Shown here piece after piece: positions 1 through 6,206 of a DNA stretch of 7,527 nucleotides. Source of the DNA: Chloroflexota bacterium. GTDB taxonomy: Bacteria > Chloroflexota > UBA6077 > CF-72. The notes beneath the pieces are model-generated. The model worked only from the letters and a program-made list of their open reading frames with translations. It searched no databases and was not told the origin of the DNA. The position numbers and the translations under genes are program-made. Each line of letters starts with the position of its first letter. The stretch's first letter is position 1. The DNA is taken from contig JAFAPL010001048.1 in NCBI GenBank assembly GCA_019247135.1, positions 1 to 7,527 of the forward strand. Reading direction: 5' to 3'.

Positions 1-12
1 AGCCGCTTGATC

Positions 13-1114
13 TCAGAGGAGGGTCGGCAGTAGCGCTTTCGCACGCGCCAGTCGAGCTTCGCCCAGAGTAGCGTGTTTGGCGACGTGGGCCGCCACGTCA
101 AAGTGCAATGGATCCGCAAACTGCTTCGGAGCGATGCGCTCCGGCGCCAGCAGGCAGAGATGAACCGCAATCCACCCGATCTCCATCAACGCCCGCGTCC
201 GCGAGAGACGGGCCAACTCGAGCGGGGTCAGTCGGACAGCTTCGGCGTACGCGCGCAGGAAAGTTTCAGCGCACTCGACGCCGAGAGAAGTCGAGGTTTC
301 GGCCGTCAGAAAGTCGGCGGCGGGCATCAGCCGGATCGTCCCAGCCGCTGTACTCCAGGTCGAGCACGCAGATCTGGTCATCGTCAGTCACCAGGATGTT
401 GTGCGGAGCGAGGTCTGCTGTTGAAAAGCGCCAGCCGGTGCGCGGGATCGGAGTGTCCTCGGCACCACGGAGCGCCTCGCGGATAAGCGACTCGATCTTG
501 GTTTGCCAATTCGTATGGGCCAACAAACGATCCTCCATCAGGGCGGCGTGTGCTATGAATTGGGCAAGTCGGGCGCGCGTGCCGCGCACCATATCCGCGA
601 ACGAGAACGTCGCCGGAACGGAGGTGCGGAAGTGCGCGGCGCCGGGCAGATCGGGGGCGATGTCGTGGAGCTTCGCAGCAAAGTTGGCGATACGCGTGAC
701 TGCAGACGACGTCAGGGCCGAGCCTGGCCCAGTCGCGCCGGGTTCGTATGAGTACACGGCGAAGTTGTGCTCGTTATCCCGCAGGAGCGGAGTCGGCAGC
801 TCGAGAATGCCGTGGGCGCGCAGGAATACGAGCGCCGTGAACTCACGATCGAGTCGGTGTCGATCGTCCTGGTAGTAGGTCTTCACCACAACCTCGCGCC
901 CGTCGGCAGACCAGACGTGCTGGAGTTGGTTGTTGTGGGCCTGCCAGGGCTCGATTGCCTCGGCGCGGACCACCTGGAGCGCGAGATCAGCCTTGAGGCG
1001 GCGCTCGGCGGACGGAGTCAGCACGAATATGCCTAGAACGAGGCGCGCGTGGGGATCGTTGCACGGCGGCATCGGTGCGGCGGAGACGACCGGCGCGCAC
1101 TCCGCAGGCGTCAC
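13..1114 (-). pseudogene. APH/ChoK-fold phosphotransferase, frameshifted
   Basis: The protein belongs to the aminoglycoside phosphotransferase/kinase-like family, which moves the ATP gamma-phosphate to a small-molecule hydroxyl; the substrate cannot be read from the sequence. Visible parts, numbered from the GTG at 1114, are the ATP-binding lysine in VVVKTY (K78), a conserved Glu (E91), the hinge YEPG (123-126), a Brenner-like loop STADLAPHN with D234 and N239 but Thr for the usual first His, and the metal-binding DLE (252-254). After GWDD (near 331-336) the frame breaks. The rest continues one base over as RLMPAADFLTAE and runs to a TGA at 13-15, giving about 366 residues when joined. The net shift is +1, which could also be a 2- or 5-base deletion. 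The GTG start has a strong ribosome site, GAGGTGATC, just upstream. It lies 161 nt after the HNH gene on the same strand. The frameshift could be real decay or a sequencing error. The APH fold is clear; the function is not. Confidence 0.82.
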
Positions 1115-1275
1115 TCGGGATCACCTCACCGATCAGCAGAATCGTCCATTGGTTCCAGCCCGGGGTGGCAACGCGCCGATGACCGTGGTGGCGCAGATAC
1201 CCGCGGATCAGCTGGCGCTTATGCAGAAGGTGGCCGCGCCGAGCGCGGCGTGCGCTGCGGTGGGTCACGGCGCGA

Positions 1276-2223
1276 CTAGCGTTCAGAACGTTTGCTAGCC
1301 TCTTCCAGGTCCTCCTGAAACTTGCGCGCAAGCGCCTCGGCGACAAAGTCGGGGATGTGAGCAGCGAGCACGGCGCGCGTGACGGGCGCGTCCGTCATCG
1401 CAACTGCTACTTCGATTGGCACCTGGAGGCGGCCGTCGGTGGGCAACTCAATGTTGAATGGGTGAATGACGCCGCTGTCGGGGTTGAGCCACTCGGCGTT
1501 CACGTGGATCTGCGTCGGCTTGTACCGCCATCGCGAGTCCAGATAGTGCAGCATCCCGTCGTAGCCGGGCCCGGACCAAACCGCCACGCCCGCGGGGAAC
1601 GTATACGACCAACTCAGGTTGCGCGCGCTCAGCGATGATCCCTGGTTCTCCGTGCGGATCGAGATATTCTCGCGGCTGCGCAGGTACATCCCGCTCGGCG
1701 TGTTCGTCAGCGGCATGAGTGTTGTCGCCGATTGCAGCGGCATCATCATGTCGCTCGCGAACCCGATCTGAAGCTGCGGGCGCTTAACGGCCGCGGGGGG
1801 CGGATTGTGGTGGACCGTGACCTGGCCGACGTTGGTGACGTTGCCAAACACGCTTGAACCGAGTACCGCCGCCGCGAACAGTTCCGCCACCTCGGGCGCG
1901 GACTCAGGGTGTTCCCCCGCTTCATGCCGTTGCTTCAGTGCGTGCAACCGATCGACGCTGTACGCCTCCTCATCGTCGTCGATGACCTTGTGATGAGCGG
2001 GGCACATCAGCAACAAATTGTCGAAGGCGTGCCGCTCTTCGTCTGATTGGCTCGGGTCATATCGGGGACCATCTGGGCTCGCGGCCTTGATGTGACAGAC
2101 CTCACCGGTGACCACGCTTTCAACAACGAGGCCGGCGGTGCACTTGGGAAAGGCGCAGCAATTGTTGGACAGAGCGAAAAGCCGCTTGATGGTCGCCGTC
2201 TTCGGTTGGCCCGTGCGTGGCAT
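1276..2223 (-). CDS. HNH endonuclease with C-terminal beta-rich domain
   Basis: This is an intact 315-aa protein when started at the ATG at 2223; a GTG at 2238 would add five residues. Residues 18-100 form a zinc-finger HNH nuclease module. C23 and C28 pair with C74 and a His of the HH pair (77/78) as likely zinc ligands. The catalytic-type residues are H44 in CHIKAA, N69 in DNLLLMC and H78. GPR and VIDDD around the core fit the HNH family that nicks or cuts DNA. A linker at 126-143 (FGNVTNVGQVTVHH) precedes an unassigned region at about 150-300. That region has alternating hydrophobic strands such as ISIRTENQG and LSWSYTFPAGVAV, resembling an Ig-like or C2-like beta sandwich. No partner methylase, helicase or transposase is adjacent. 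A GGAG lies 14 nt before the ATG, which is a poor spacing, and I see no strong promoter. Solitary HNH plus sensor-like domains occur in anti-phage defence, but that role is inferred here. Confidence 0.85.
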   Translation of the reverse strand: MPRTGQPKTATIKRLFALSNNCCAFPKCTAGLVVESVVTGEVCHIKAASPDGPRYDPSQSDEERHAFDNLLLMCPAHHKVIDDDEEAYSVDRLHALKQRHEAGEHPESAPEVAELFAAAVLGSSVFGNVTNVGQVTVHHNPPPAAVKRPQLQIGFASDMMMPLQSATTLMPLTNTPSGMYLRSRENISIRTENQGSSLSARNLSWSYTFPAGVAVWSGPGYDGMLHYLDSRWRYKPTQIHVNAEWLNPDSGVIHPFNIELPTDGRLQVPIEVAVAMTDAPVTRAVLAAHIPDFVAEALARKFQEDLEEASKRSER

Positions 2224-2325
2224 AGCTACCCAGGACACTCCGGTCGCCAGAGCCAGCGCGGAAAGTGCGCGATCGCTCGGATGTACGGATCGCCGTAGAG
2301 CTATGTACGCGCCTGCGCCACCCCA

Positions 2326-2568
2326 TCAAGTCGTTCGATTCGACACGCCCGCGTGGTGCACCGTGTACCGCAGCAGCGCCACCGCCGCGTTGCGCTCGAT
2401 CTCCAGGACGTTCATCGATTCGTTCGGTCGTACCGTTCCTTCGACGCCCACCTGGAGGACCCCTTCGCCGGCGCAGCGAGCACACACCCGATCCAGTTGA
2501 CCGAGCTGCGAGAGCCCCCCTCGGGAACGCGGGCCTTGGGACACGGTTAGCACCACCGTCGCCGGCAC
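2326..2568 (-). CDS. Hypothetical 80-aa protein with one CxxC knuckle
   Basis: I do not recognise this protein. The frame starts at a GTG (2568) preceded by a weak CAGG and ends 102 bases before the HNH gene. Codon third positions are mostly G or C, as in neighbouring real genes, and the residue mix looks protein-like (for example NVLEIERNAAVALLRY). C29-A-R-C32 could be half of a zinc site, but no second cysteine pair is present. The frame stays open for about 19 codons upstream of the GTG, back to a TGA, without a better start. It lies between the scpB remnant and the HNH gene, so it could be a small zinc-binding protein, the tail of a decayed larger gene, or chance coding in GC-rich DNA. 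Confidence 0.35.
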   Translation of the reverse strand: MPATVVLTVSQGPRSRGGLSQLGQLDRVCARCAGEGVLQVGVEGTVRPNESMNVLEIERNAAVALLRYTVHHAGVSNRTT

Positions 2569-2749
2569 CCTGAGGACGCGCCGAGCAGATCCGCGCGCCG
2601 CGAATGACTTCCCGTTTCACCGGCACACGCACTTTAGATCCCCAAGCCCGCCATGTGCGCTCATTCGCCGGCGCCATGATTATGTCCGCGACCACCGGTC
2701 GGGGCGGCGCCAGTCTACCGGTCGCCAAAGCCTCTGCGTGCGGACTAGC

Positions 2750-3055
2750 TCGCGGCGGCAAGTCACCGAGCGAGCTCAGTCCGAATCTGCGCAAGAACAC
2801 GTCAGTCGTGACCAGAAAGGCCGGCCGCCCACGGCCGCCCAAGCGCGCATCGTCGGCGATCAGTTTGCGGGCGAGCAAGGTATCGATGACGCCCGTGCTG
2901 TCGGTGCCACGAATATGGGTGATATCCGTGCGGGCCACCGGCTGTTCGTAGGCAACGATGGCCAGCACCTCCGGGTGGCGGGTCGCCTGGTCGCGCTTCT
3001 TCTCGGACGTGAGCTCCGCCGTGGACCGCGGGATTCGCTCAAGCGCCTTATCAGG
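2750..3055 (-). pseudogene. scpB: scpB fragment (C-terminal winged-helix half)
   Basis: ScpB is the kleisin-associated subunit of the SMC-ScpAB condensin that compacts and segregates the chromosome. Only its C-terminal winged-helix half is present. It contains the family-typical run VLAIVAYEQPVARTDITHIR, then DSTGVIDTLLARKLI, GRGRPAFLVTTDVFLRRFGL and SSLGDLPP, which is close to where ScpB proteins usually end. The N-terminal winged helix, about 90 residues, is missing. The reading frame meets a TAG at 3056-3058, exactly at the insertion-sequence boundary, and no ScpB-like sequence resumes on the far side. No plausible start codon or ribosome site exists, and the region before VLAIVAY (ELTSEKKRDQATRHPE) is atypical. 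After LPP the frame runs on with no family resemblance. A functional scpB must lie elsewhere if the host needs one. Confidence 0.85.
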
Positions 3056-3058
3056 CTA

Positions 3059-3081
3059 GTAGGATGTCATGGCAGCATTGC
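3059..3081 (+). repeat. IS630 left terminal inverted repeat
   Basis: The outermost 23 bases match the reverse complement of 4238-4260 at 17 positions. The best block is the perfect core GTCATGGCAG. It would be the transposase binding and cutting site. Confidence 0.88.
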
Positions 3082-3116
3082 TGAATGCTCGCAGAGGTCC
3101 GGTACAGTGCGGCTCG

Positions 3117-4252
3117 ATGAAGAAGCTGTACCGGGTGAAGTTGACAGCGGAAGAGCGAGTGCACTTGCAGGAGTTGCTGTCGAAGGGCAAGGCGGCGGCT
3201 CGGACACTGACGCATGCGCGCATCCTGCTGAAGACTGATGAAAGCGTGGATGGCCCGCGGCTCACCGACGAGGAAATCGCTGCCGCGCTCGATGTCAACC
3301 GCTCGACAGTGGAGCGCGTCCGCATCCGCTGTGTTGAGGATGGCTTCGAGGCAGCGCTTCGCCCACGACCATCGCGCCAGTTGCATCCGCGCAAGCTGGA
3401 CGGAGTCCAAGAGGCACGTCTGGTCACGCTGGCGTGCAGTCCGGCGCCGAAGGGGCGTGGGCGGTGGTCGCTGCGCTTGCTTGCCGACAAGCTTGTGGAA
3501 CTGGAGATCGTGGACGATATTTCGTACGAGACGGTGCGACAGACACTTAAAAAAACCAACTCAAGCCTTGGCTGAAACAGCAGTACTGCCTGCCACAAGC
3601 ACCGAGCGGCGAGTTCGTGTACCACATGGAGGACGTGCTGGACGTCTACATGCGGCCCTACGATCCGCTGCGGCCGCAAGTCTGCCTGGACGAGACCAGC
3701 CTGCAATTGTTGCGCGAAACGCGCATCCCGCTGCCGATGGCGCGCGGTCGGCCAGCTCGCTTCGACTACGAATATGAGCGCAATGGAGTGTGTGCTCTGT
3801 TCATGCTCAACGAGCCAATTCGTGGCTGGCGAGAAGTCGTGGTCGCCGACCAGCGCACTGGAGTCGACTTCGCACACGTCATCAAACACCTGGTCGACGT
3901 CCATTACGCCTATGCCGAGAAGATCGTGCTGGTCATGGATAACCTGAACACGCATACGCCGGGATCGCTGTACGAAGCCTTCGAGCCAACCGAAGCCAGA
4001 CGCCTGATTGACAAACTGGAGATTCATTACACGCCCAAGCACGCCAGCTGGCTGAACATGGCCGAAACCGAGCTGAGCGTGTTGACCACCCAGTGTCTAG
4101 ATCGCCGCATCGAGGACAAAGCCACATTGCTCGAGGAGGTCACTGCCTGGATGCACGAGCGCAATGTGTACCAACGCACGATCGATTGGCGGTTCACGAC
4201 CCCAGATGCGCGCATCAAACTCAAGCGACTCTACCCGGCGATCCTGCCATGA
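3117..4252 (+). CDS. IS630-family transposase, -1 frameshift (orfA/orfB)
   Basis: This is a DDE transposase that cuts and rejoins IS ends at TA targets. The first frame, from the ATG at 3117 (MKKLYRVKLTAEE), carries an N-terminal helix-turn-helix, DEEIAAALDVNRSTVERVRI, and stops at a TGA at 3573-3575. A run of seven A (3549-3555) lies just before it. Slipping back one base there gives KKNQLKPWLKQQYCLP and continues into the second frame, making a 378-aa product, normal for the family. In the joined protein the catalytic triad is D192 (VCLDET), D275 (VLVMDN) and E317 (SWLNMAETEL). The second frame has a TAA overlapping the start of the A run, so the shift must occur in the roughly 25 nt from the A run to the TGA. 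An upstream ATG at 3069 is less likely because it overlaps the left inverted repeat. No clear ribosome site is seen. A disabling mutation in the A run is the alternative reading. Confidence 0.9.
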
Positions 4253-4260
4253 CGGTCCAC
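4238..4260 (-). repeat. IS630 right terminal inverted repeat
   Basis: This is the partner of the left repeat, sharing the GTCATGGCAG core when read on the minus strand. The transposase stop codon (TGA, 4250-4252) lies inside it, a compact arrangement. Confidence 0.88.
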
Positions 4261-4366
4261 TAGCCGAAACCAGGCAACACGGTTGACCGAATCTTGCACT
4301 GCCACTGGCCGGTGCGCGAGGGTTCGCCGCACGAACACCTGAGCGCTCAGCTGAAGTGGATTGCGA

Positions 4367-5209
4367 TTACCGTTCGCCAGTGATCGCCGCGATCGCTTGT
4401 GGACTCCAATCGCCCATACCAAGGCCGAAGAATTCGGCCATCTGGGCCACCTGGTGATCGGACATGATCCTGCCTGCCTGCACATAACAGCCGCGCTCCT
4501 GCGCAGCTCTGAGTAGCGGTGTCAGCCCAGTCTGGATCACCACGTCGGCAACGATGGCATTCGACTCGAGTGGCTCGCACTGAAACGGCAGGGGATCGCC
4601 GGCACGCATTCCAACCGGGGTAGCGTTGATAATCAGGTCAAAGCCACCTGGATCGGCGGGGTGCACGCGCGCCCGATAGCCAGCATCCAGGAGGCGCTGA
4701 GCCAGACTCGCCGCCCGACCCTCATCGATATCCCAAACGGCGACTTCTCTTACTCCGGCGTGCGCGATCGCGAACGCAATAGCGGACCCCACGCCGCCCG
4801 AGCCGACCACGAGTGCGCGGCGCCCGGTGATCCGCTGACCTCCAGCGCGAAGTCCGCTCACAAGACCCTCACCATCGAGAATGTCACCGTAGGCCCGCCC
4901 GTCCCGGTCGAACCTGACAACATTGACCGCGGCAACTTGCCCAGCGCGTTCGCTGATGTCGTCCAGAAGCGCAAGTACCGCCGGCTTGTGTGGAATCGTC
5001 ACAATCAGGCCCTGTACATTGCGAATCGTGCGCAACCCGTTGAAGAAGGTCGCCAGTTGCGCTGCCTCGACATGGCACGGGAGGCAGACGCAATTCACTC
5101 CGTTGCGCTGGAACAGAGCGGTCCAGACGCCAGGTGCCCGCACCTGCACGATTGGATCGCCGACCACTCCAAGGAGGCGGGTCGAGCCGTTCACGACCAG
5201 CGGCGTCAC
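4367..5209 (-). CDS. aroE: Shikimate/quinate dehydrogenase-family protein
   Basis: This is a 280-aa two-domain NAD(P)-dependent oxidoreductase of the AroE/YdiB family. The family interconverts 3-dehydroshikimate and shikimate, or the quinate equivalents. The substrate domain shows GVVGDPIVQV (14-23), IPHK with the catalytic-type K75, N96 in AVNVV and D112 in DGEG. The Rossmann domain has GSGGVGSAIA (136-145), NATPVGM (195-201) and a C-terminal GRIMSDHQ. Two departures stand out. The usual SxS substrate motif after GxPI is VRA (23-25). The strand-2 end reads WDID rather than the NRT-type NADP motif, suggesting NAD use. Length is normal. The GTG start at 5209 overlaps the TGA of the preceding small gene (shared GTGA), implying translational coupling; a GTG at 5194 is a shorter alternative. 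No other shikimate-pathway gene is nearby, so a catabolic or accessory role is as likely as aromatic biosynthesis. The symbol indicates the family only. Confidence 0.9.
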   Translation of the reverse strand: MTPLVVNGSTRLLGVVGDPIVQVRAPGVWTALFQRNGVNCVCLPCHVEAAQLATFFNGLRTIRNVQGLIVTIPHKPAVLALLDDISERAGQVAAVNVVRFDRDGRAYGDILDGEGLVSGLRAGGQRITGRRALVVGSGGVGSAIAFAIAHAGVREVAVWDIDEGRAASLAQRLLDAGYRARVHPADPGGFDLIINATPVGMRAGDPLPFQCEPLESNAIVADVVIQTGLTPLLRAAQERGCYVQAGRIMSDHQVAQMAEFFGLGMGDWSPQAIAAITGER

Positions 5210-5382
5210 GCCGATTCTTGCGTTGTGAGCAGGTAGGCCAGGGCGTAGATCGTACTGTCAGCGGCCCTCACCCCGCGAGCTGCTACTCCTGTGGCCCGTG
5301 CGACGCGAGATCCAAGAACATCGACACGCACGGTGGCTGGCGCGACCATGCGGTTGTCACTGCCGACCGGCGCCGGCAGCAT
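5206..5382 (-). CDS. Small hypothetical protein, 58 aa, coupled to aroE-like gene
   Basis: I do not recognise this 58-aa protein. It begins at an ATG (5380-5382) with GAGGGA 11 nt upstream. It ends in YALAYLLTTQESA, with its TGA sharing four bases with the GTG of the aroE-like gene. The body is Ala/Val/Arg-rich (for example ATGVAARGVRAADSTIYALA) with no cysteines and no clear membrane segment. Codon third positions favour G/C, like the neighbours. It lies in the same frame as the preceding gene, separated only by that gene's TGA and five codons, so it may once have been the C-terminal part of a longer protein. The tight 4-nt overlap is the main evidence that it is translated. Confidence 0.5.
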   Translation of the reverse strand: MLPAPVGSDNRMVAPATVRVDVLGSRVARATGVAARGVRAADSTIYALAYLLTTQESA

Positions 5383-5397
5383 CCTGGCTGACTTCCC

Positions 5398-5625
5398 TCA
5401 CGCCGTGACCCAGCCGAACTCTGACGCAATCAGGACGGGCCTACCTCGGTACATGCGCAGACCTTCGGGCACGCCGTACTGCCGCGATAGTTCGTCATGT
5501 TGCGCTCTCGTGACTTCGAGGCGAACCGGGTCCATGTGCGCGTCAAGCGCCGCGGCAAAGGCTCTCTCGATGCGATCGACCAGACCGTCTTCTATGGGTG
5601 CAGCGTAGTACCACTTCCAGTTCAT
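5398..5625 (-). CDS. Small hypothetical protein, 75 aa
   Basis: I do not recognise this protein. From the ATG at 5625 it is 75 aa, beginning MNWKWYYAAPIEDG and ending RGRPVLIASEFGWVTA. GGGAAG sits 9 nt before this ATG, a better ribosome site than anything before the in-frame ATG at 5661 or TTG at 5664, which would add 12 or 13 residues. The middle looks like an amphipathic helix (LVDRIERAFAAALDAH), followed by a charged segment and a short beta-like tail. There are no cysteines, signal peptide or membrane span. Compact proteins of this style are common in phage and mobile regions, but I cannot name a family. It heads a likely three-gene unit with the 58-aa ORF and the aroE-like gene, 15 nt and -4 nt apart. 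Confidence 0.55.
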   Translation of the reverse strand: MNWKWYYAAPIEDGLVDRIERAFAAALDAHMDPVRLEVTRAQHDELSRQYGVPEGLRMYRGRPVLIASEFGWVTA

Positions 5626-5767
5626 AAAGGGATGCTTCCCGCCGGCCGTAGGCGAAGGCATCAATGCCGCGTCCGGCAGCCGTGCTCAACCGAATGCGGG
5701 TCACGGGTTAGCGTTTTTCGAGATCGGGAGTGACTACAGCTGCGTCGATCATCGGCTCCAAACGTCG

Positions 5768-6115
5768 TCAGTTGATCACGCTTCTTGTTCCGGCCGCGCC
5801 AGCCCAGCGCCCGGCAAGCGCGGTCCCGAAGACCTGAGCGATAGCCACGCTCAGGAACGACGAAGCCGCGTATGGACGATCGTTCACGTAGGGCTCCAGC
5901 GGAGGACCACCCGTCGCTGCGCGTCCGCGGCTCAGCGCAACCGGATCCACCTCCAGCAGTAACACCGCGGTGCAGCGCTCCTCGTCGGCTACAGGATAGA
6001 AGACGTGCGCGGCGCCAAATGACAGCGGAGACCGCTGCAACCGAGCCGGGTGCTTGGCGAGCAAGAACCCGAGGTCGGTCGCTGGCTGGTACGTGGTCGT
6101 AAGTGTAAGCAGCAT
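5768..6115 (-). pseudogene. hen1: Hen1 N-terminal domain only (truncated hen1)
   Basis: Bacterial Hen1 is the 3'-terminal RNA ribose 2'-O-methyltransferase that works with Pnkp to repair cleaved tRNA. It normally has about 460 residues: an N-terminal ligase-associated domain, then the methyltransferase. Only the N-terminal part is here. It shows LTTTYQPATDLGFLLAKHP (5-23), AHVFYP (36-41), LLLEVDPVALSRGR (52-65) and YVNDRPYAASSFLSVAIAQV (76-95), continuing FGTALAGR to residue 103. After R103 (5807) the frame ends as WAGAAGTRSVIN. In another frame GRNKKRDQL (5769-5795) resembles the expected GRSKERPEL, so a frameshift lies near 5796-5807. The signal then fades and the methyltransferase domain and pnkp are absent. 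The ATG at 6115 has no clear Shine-Dalgarno site but does have a promoter and palindrome upstream. It is most likely a dead fragment; a stand-alone 115-aa domain protein is possible. Confidence 0.88.
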
Positions 6116-6145
6116 TGTGTCGTCGCAACGACGAAAAAGCGCCCA

Positions 6146-6162
6146 CGACGCGCTGCGCGTCG
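6146..6162. promoter_or_regulatory. 17-bp perfect palindrome, operator-like
   Basis: CGACGCGC and GCGCGTCG (8-bp arms) surround a single T at 6154. The site lies 15 bp downstream of the predicted -10 box and about 30 bp before the hen1 ATG, where a repressor could block transcription. It could instead form a leader hairpin only if the central bases unpair. No matching repressor gene is identified, although a dead LuxR gene is next door. Confidence 0.5.
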
Positions 6163-6177
6163 GAACGCCCGGGCGGA

Positions 6178-6206
6178 TTTATAGCAGCGCCGCTTGCAGT
6201 GGACAA
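6178..6206 (-). promoter_or_regulatory. Sigma-70-like promoter for hen1 fragment
   Basis: On the minus strand there is TTGTCC (6201-6206, four of six to TTGACA), a 17-bp spacer, and TATAAA (6178-6183, five of six to TATAAT). Transcription would start near 6171 and give a leader of about 55 nt before the hen1 ATG. The AT-rich -10 box stands out in this GC-rich region. Activity is inferred. Confidence 0.55.

Larger units (their letters stand above)
3059..4260 (+). mobile_element. IS630-family insertion sequence, 1202 bp
   Basis: The element encodes one DDE transposase in two frames. It is bounded by imperfect terminal inverted repeats (17 of 23 positions identical) and a TA duplication, so both ends are present. 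It lies on the opposite strand to all neighbouring genes. It sits between the broken 5' edge of the scpB fragment and the end of the aroE-like gene. It did not itself split a gene whose two halves are both visible here, because scpB does not resume on its right side. The catalytic residues and both ends are kept, so the element could be active if the frameshift site works. Full ends plus an intact duplication suggest fairly recent arrival. Confidence 0.93.
3057..4262. repeat. TA target-site duplication flanking the IS
   Basis: TA at 3057-3058 and TA at 4261-4262 directly flank the IS ends. Removing the element and one TA rebuilds GGCTAGCC, a palindrome centred on CTAG. IS630-family elements are known to duplicate TA, and IS630 itself prefers CTAG. 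This fixes the element boundaries to the base. Confidence 0.88.

Noticed and set aside
108..875. Long plus-strand open frame opposite the phosphotransferase gene
   Set aside because: It is Ser/Arg-rich with no motif and lies antisense to a clearly recognisable APH protein, so it is a GC-driven shadow.
1115..1275. Open minus-strand frame between the HNH and APH genes (LIRGYLRHHGHRRVATPGWN)
   Set aside because: The codon bias looks gene-like, but there is no start codon with a ribosome site and the frame runs into the APH gene out of phase. It is most likely leader sequence.
2302..2329. Possible HNH promoter TTGATG-16-TACATA on the minus strand
   Set aside because: Only three of six bases match at the -10 box with a 16-bp spacer; too weak to report as a feature.
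2120..2749. Continuation of the scpB frame toward the HNH gene
   Set aside because: After LPP the translation becomes Arg/Gly-rich, matches no family, and ends inside the HNH gene in another frame.
3056..4042. 328-codon minus-strand frame across the IS
   Set aside because: It is antisense to the transposase with its DDE triad and has no recognisable domain.
4339..4350. CTGAGCGCTCAG, a 12-bp palindrome after the aroE-like stop
   Set aside because: As RNA it gives only a 4-bp stem with a 4-nt loop and no U tract, too weak for a terminator; such short palindromes are expected by chance.
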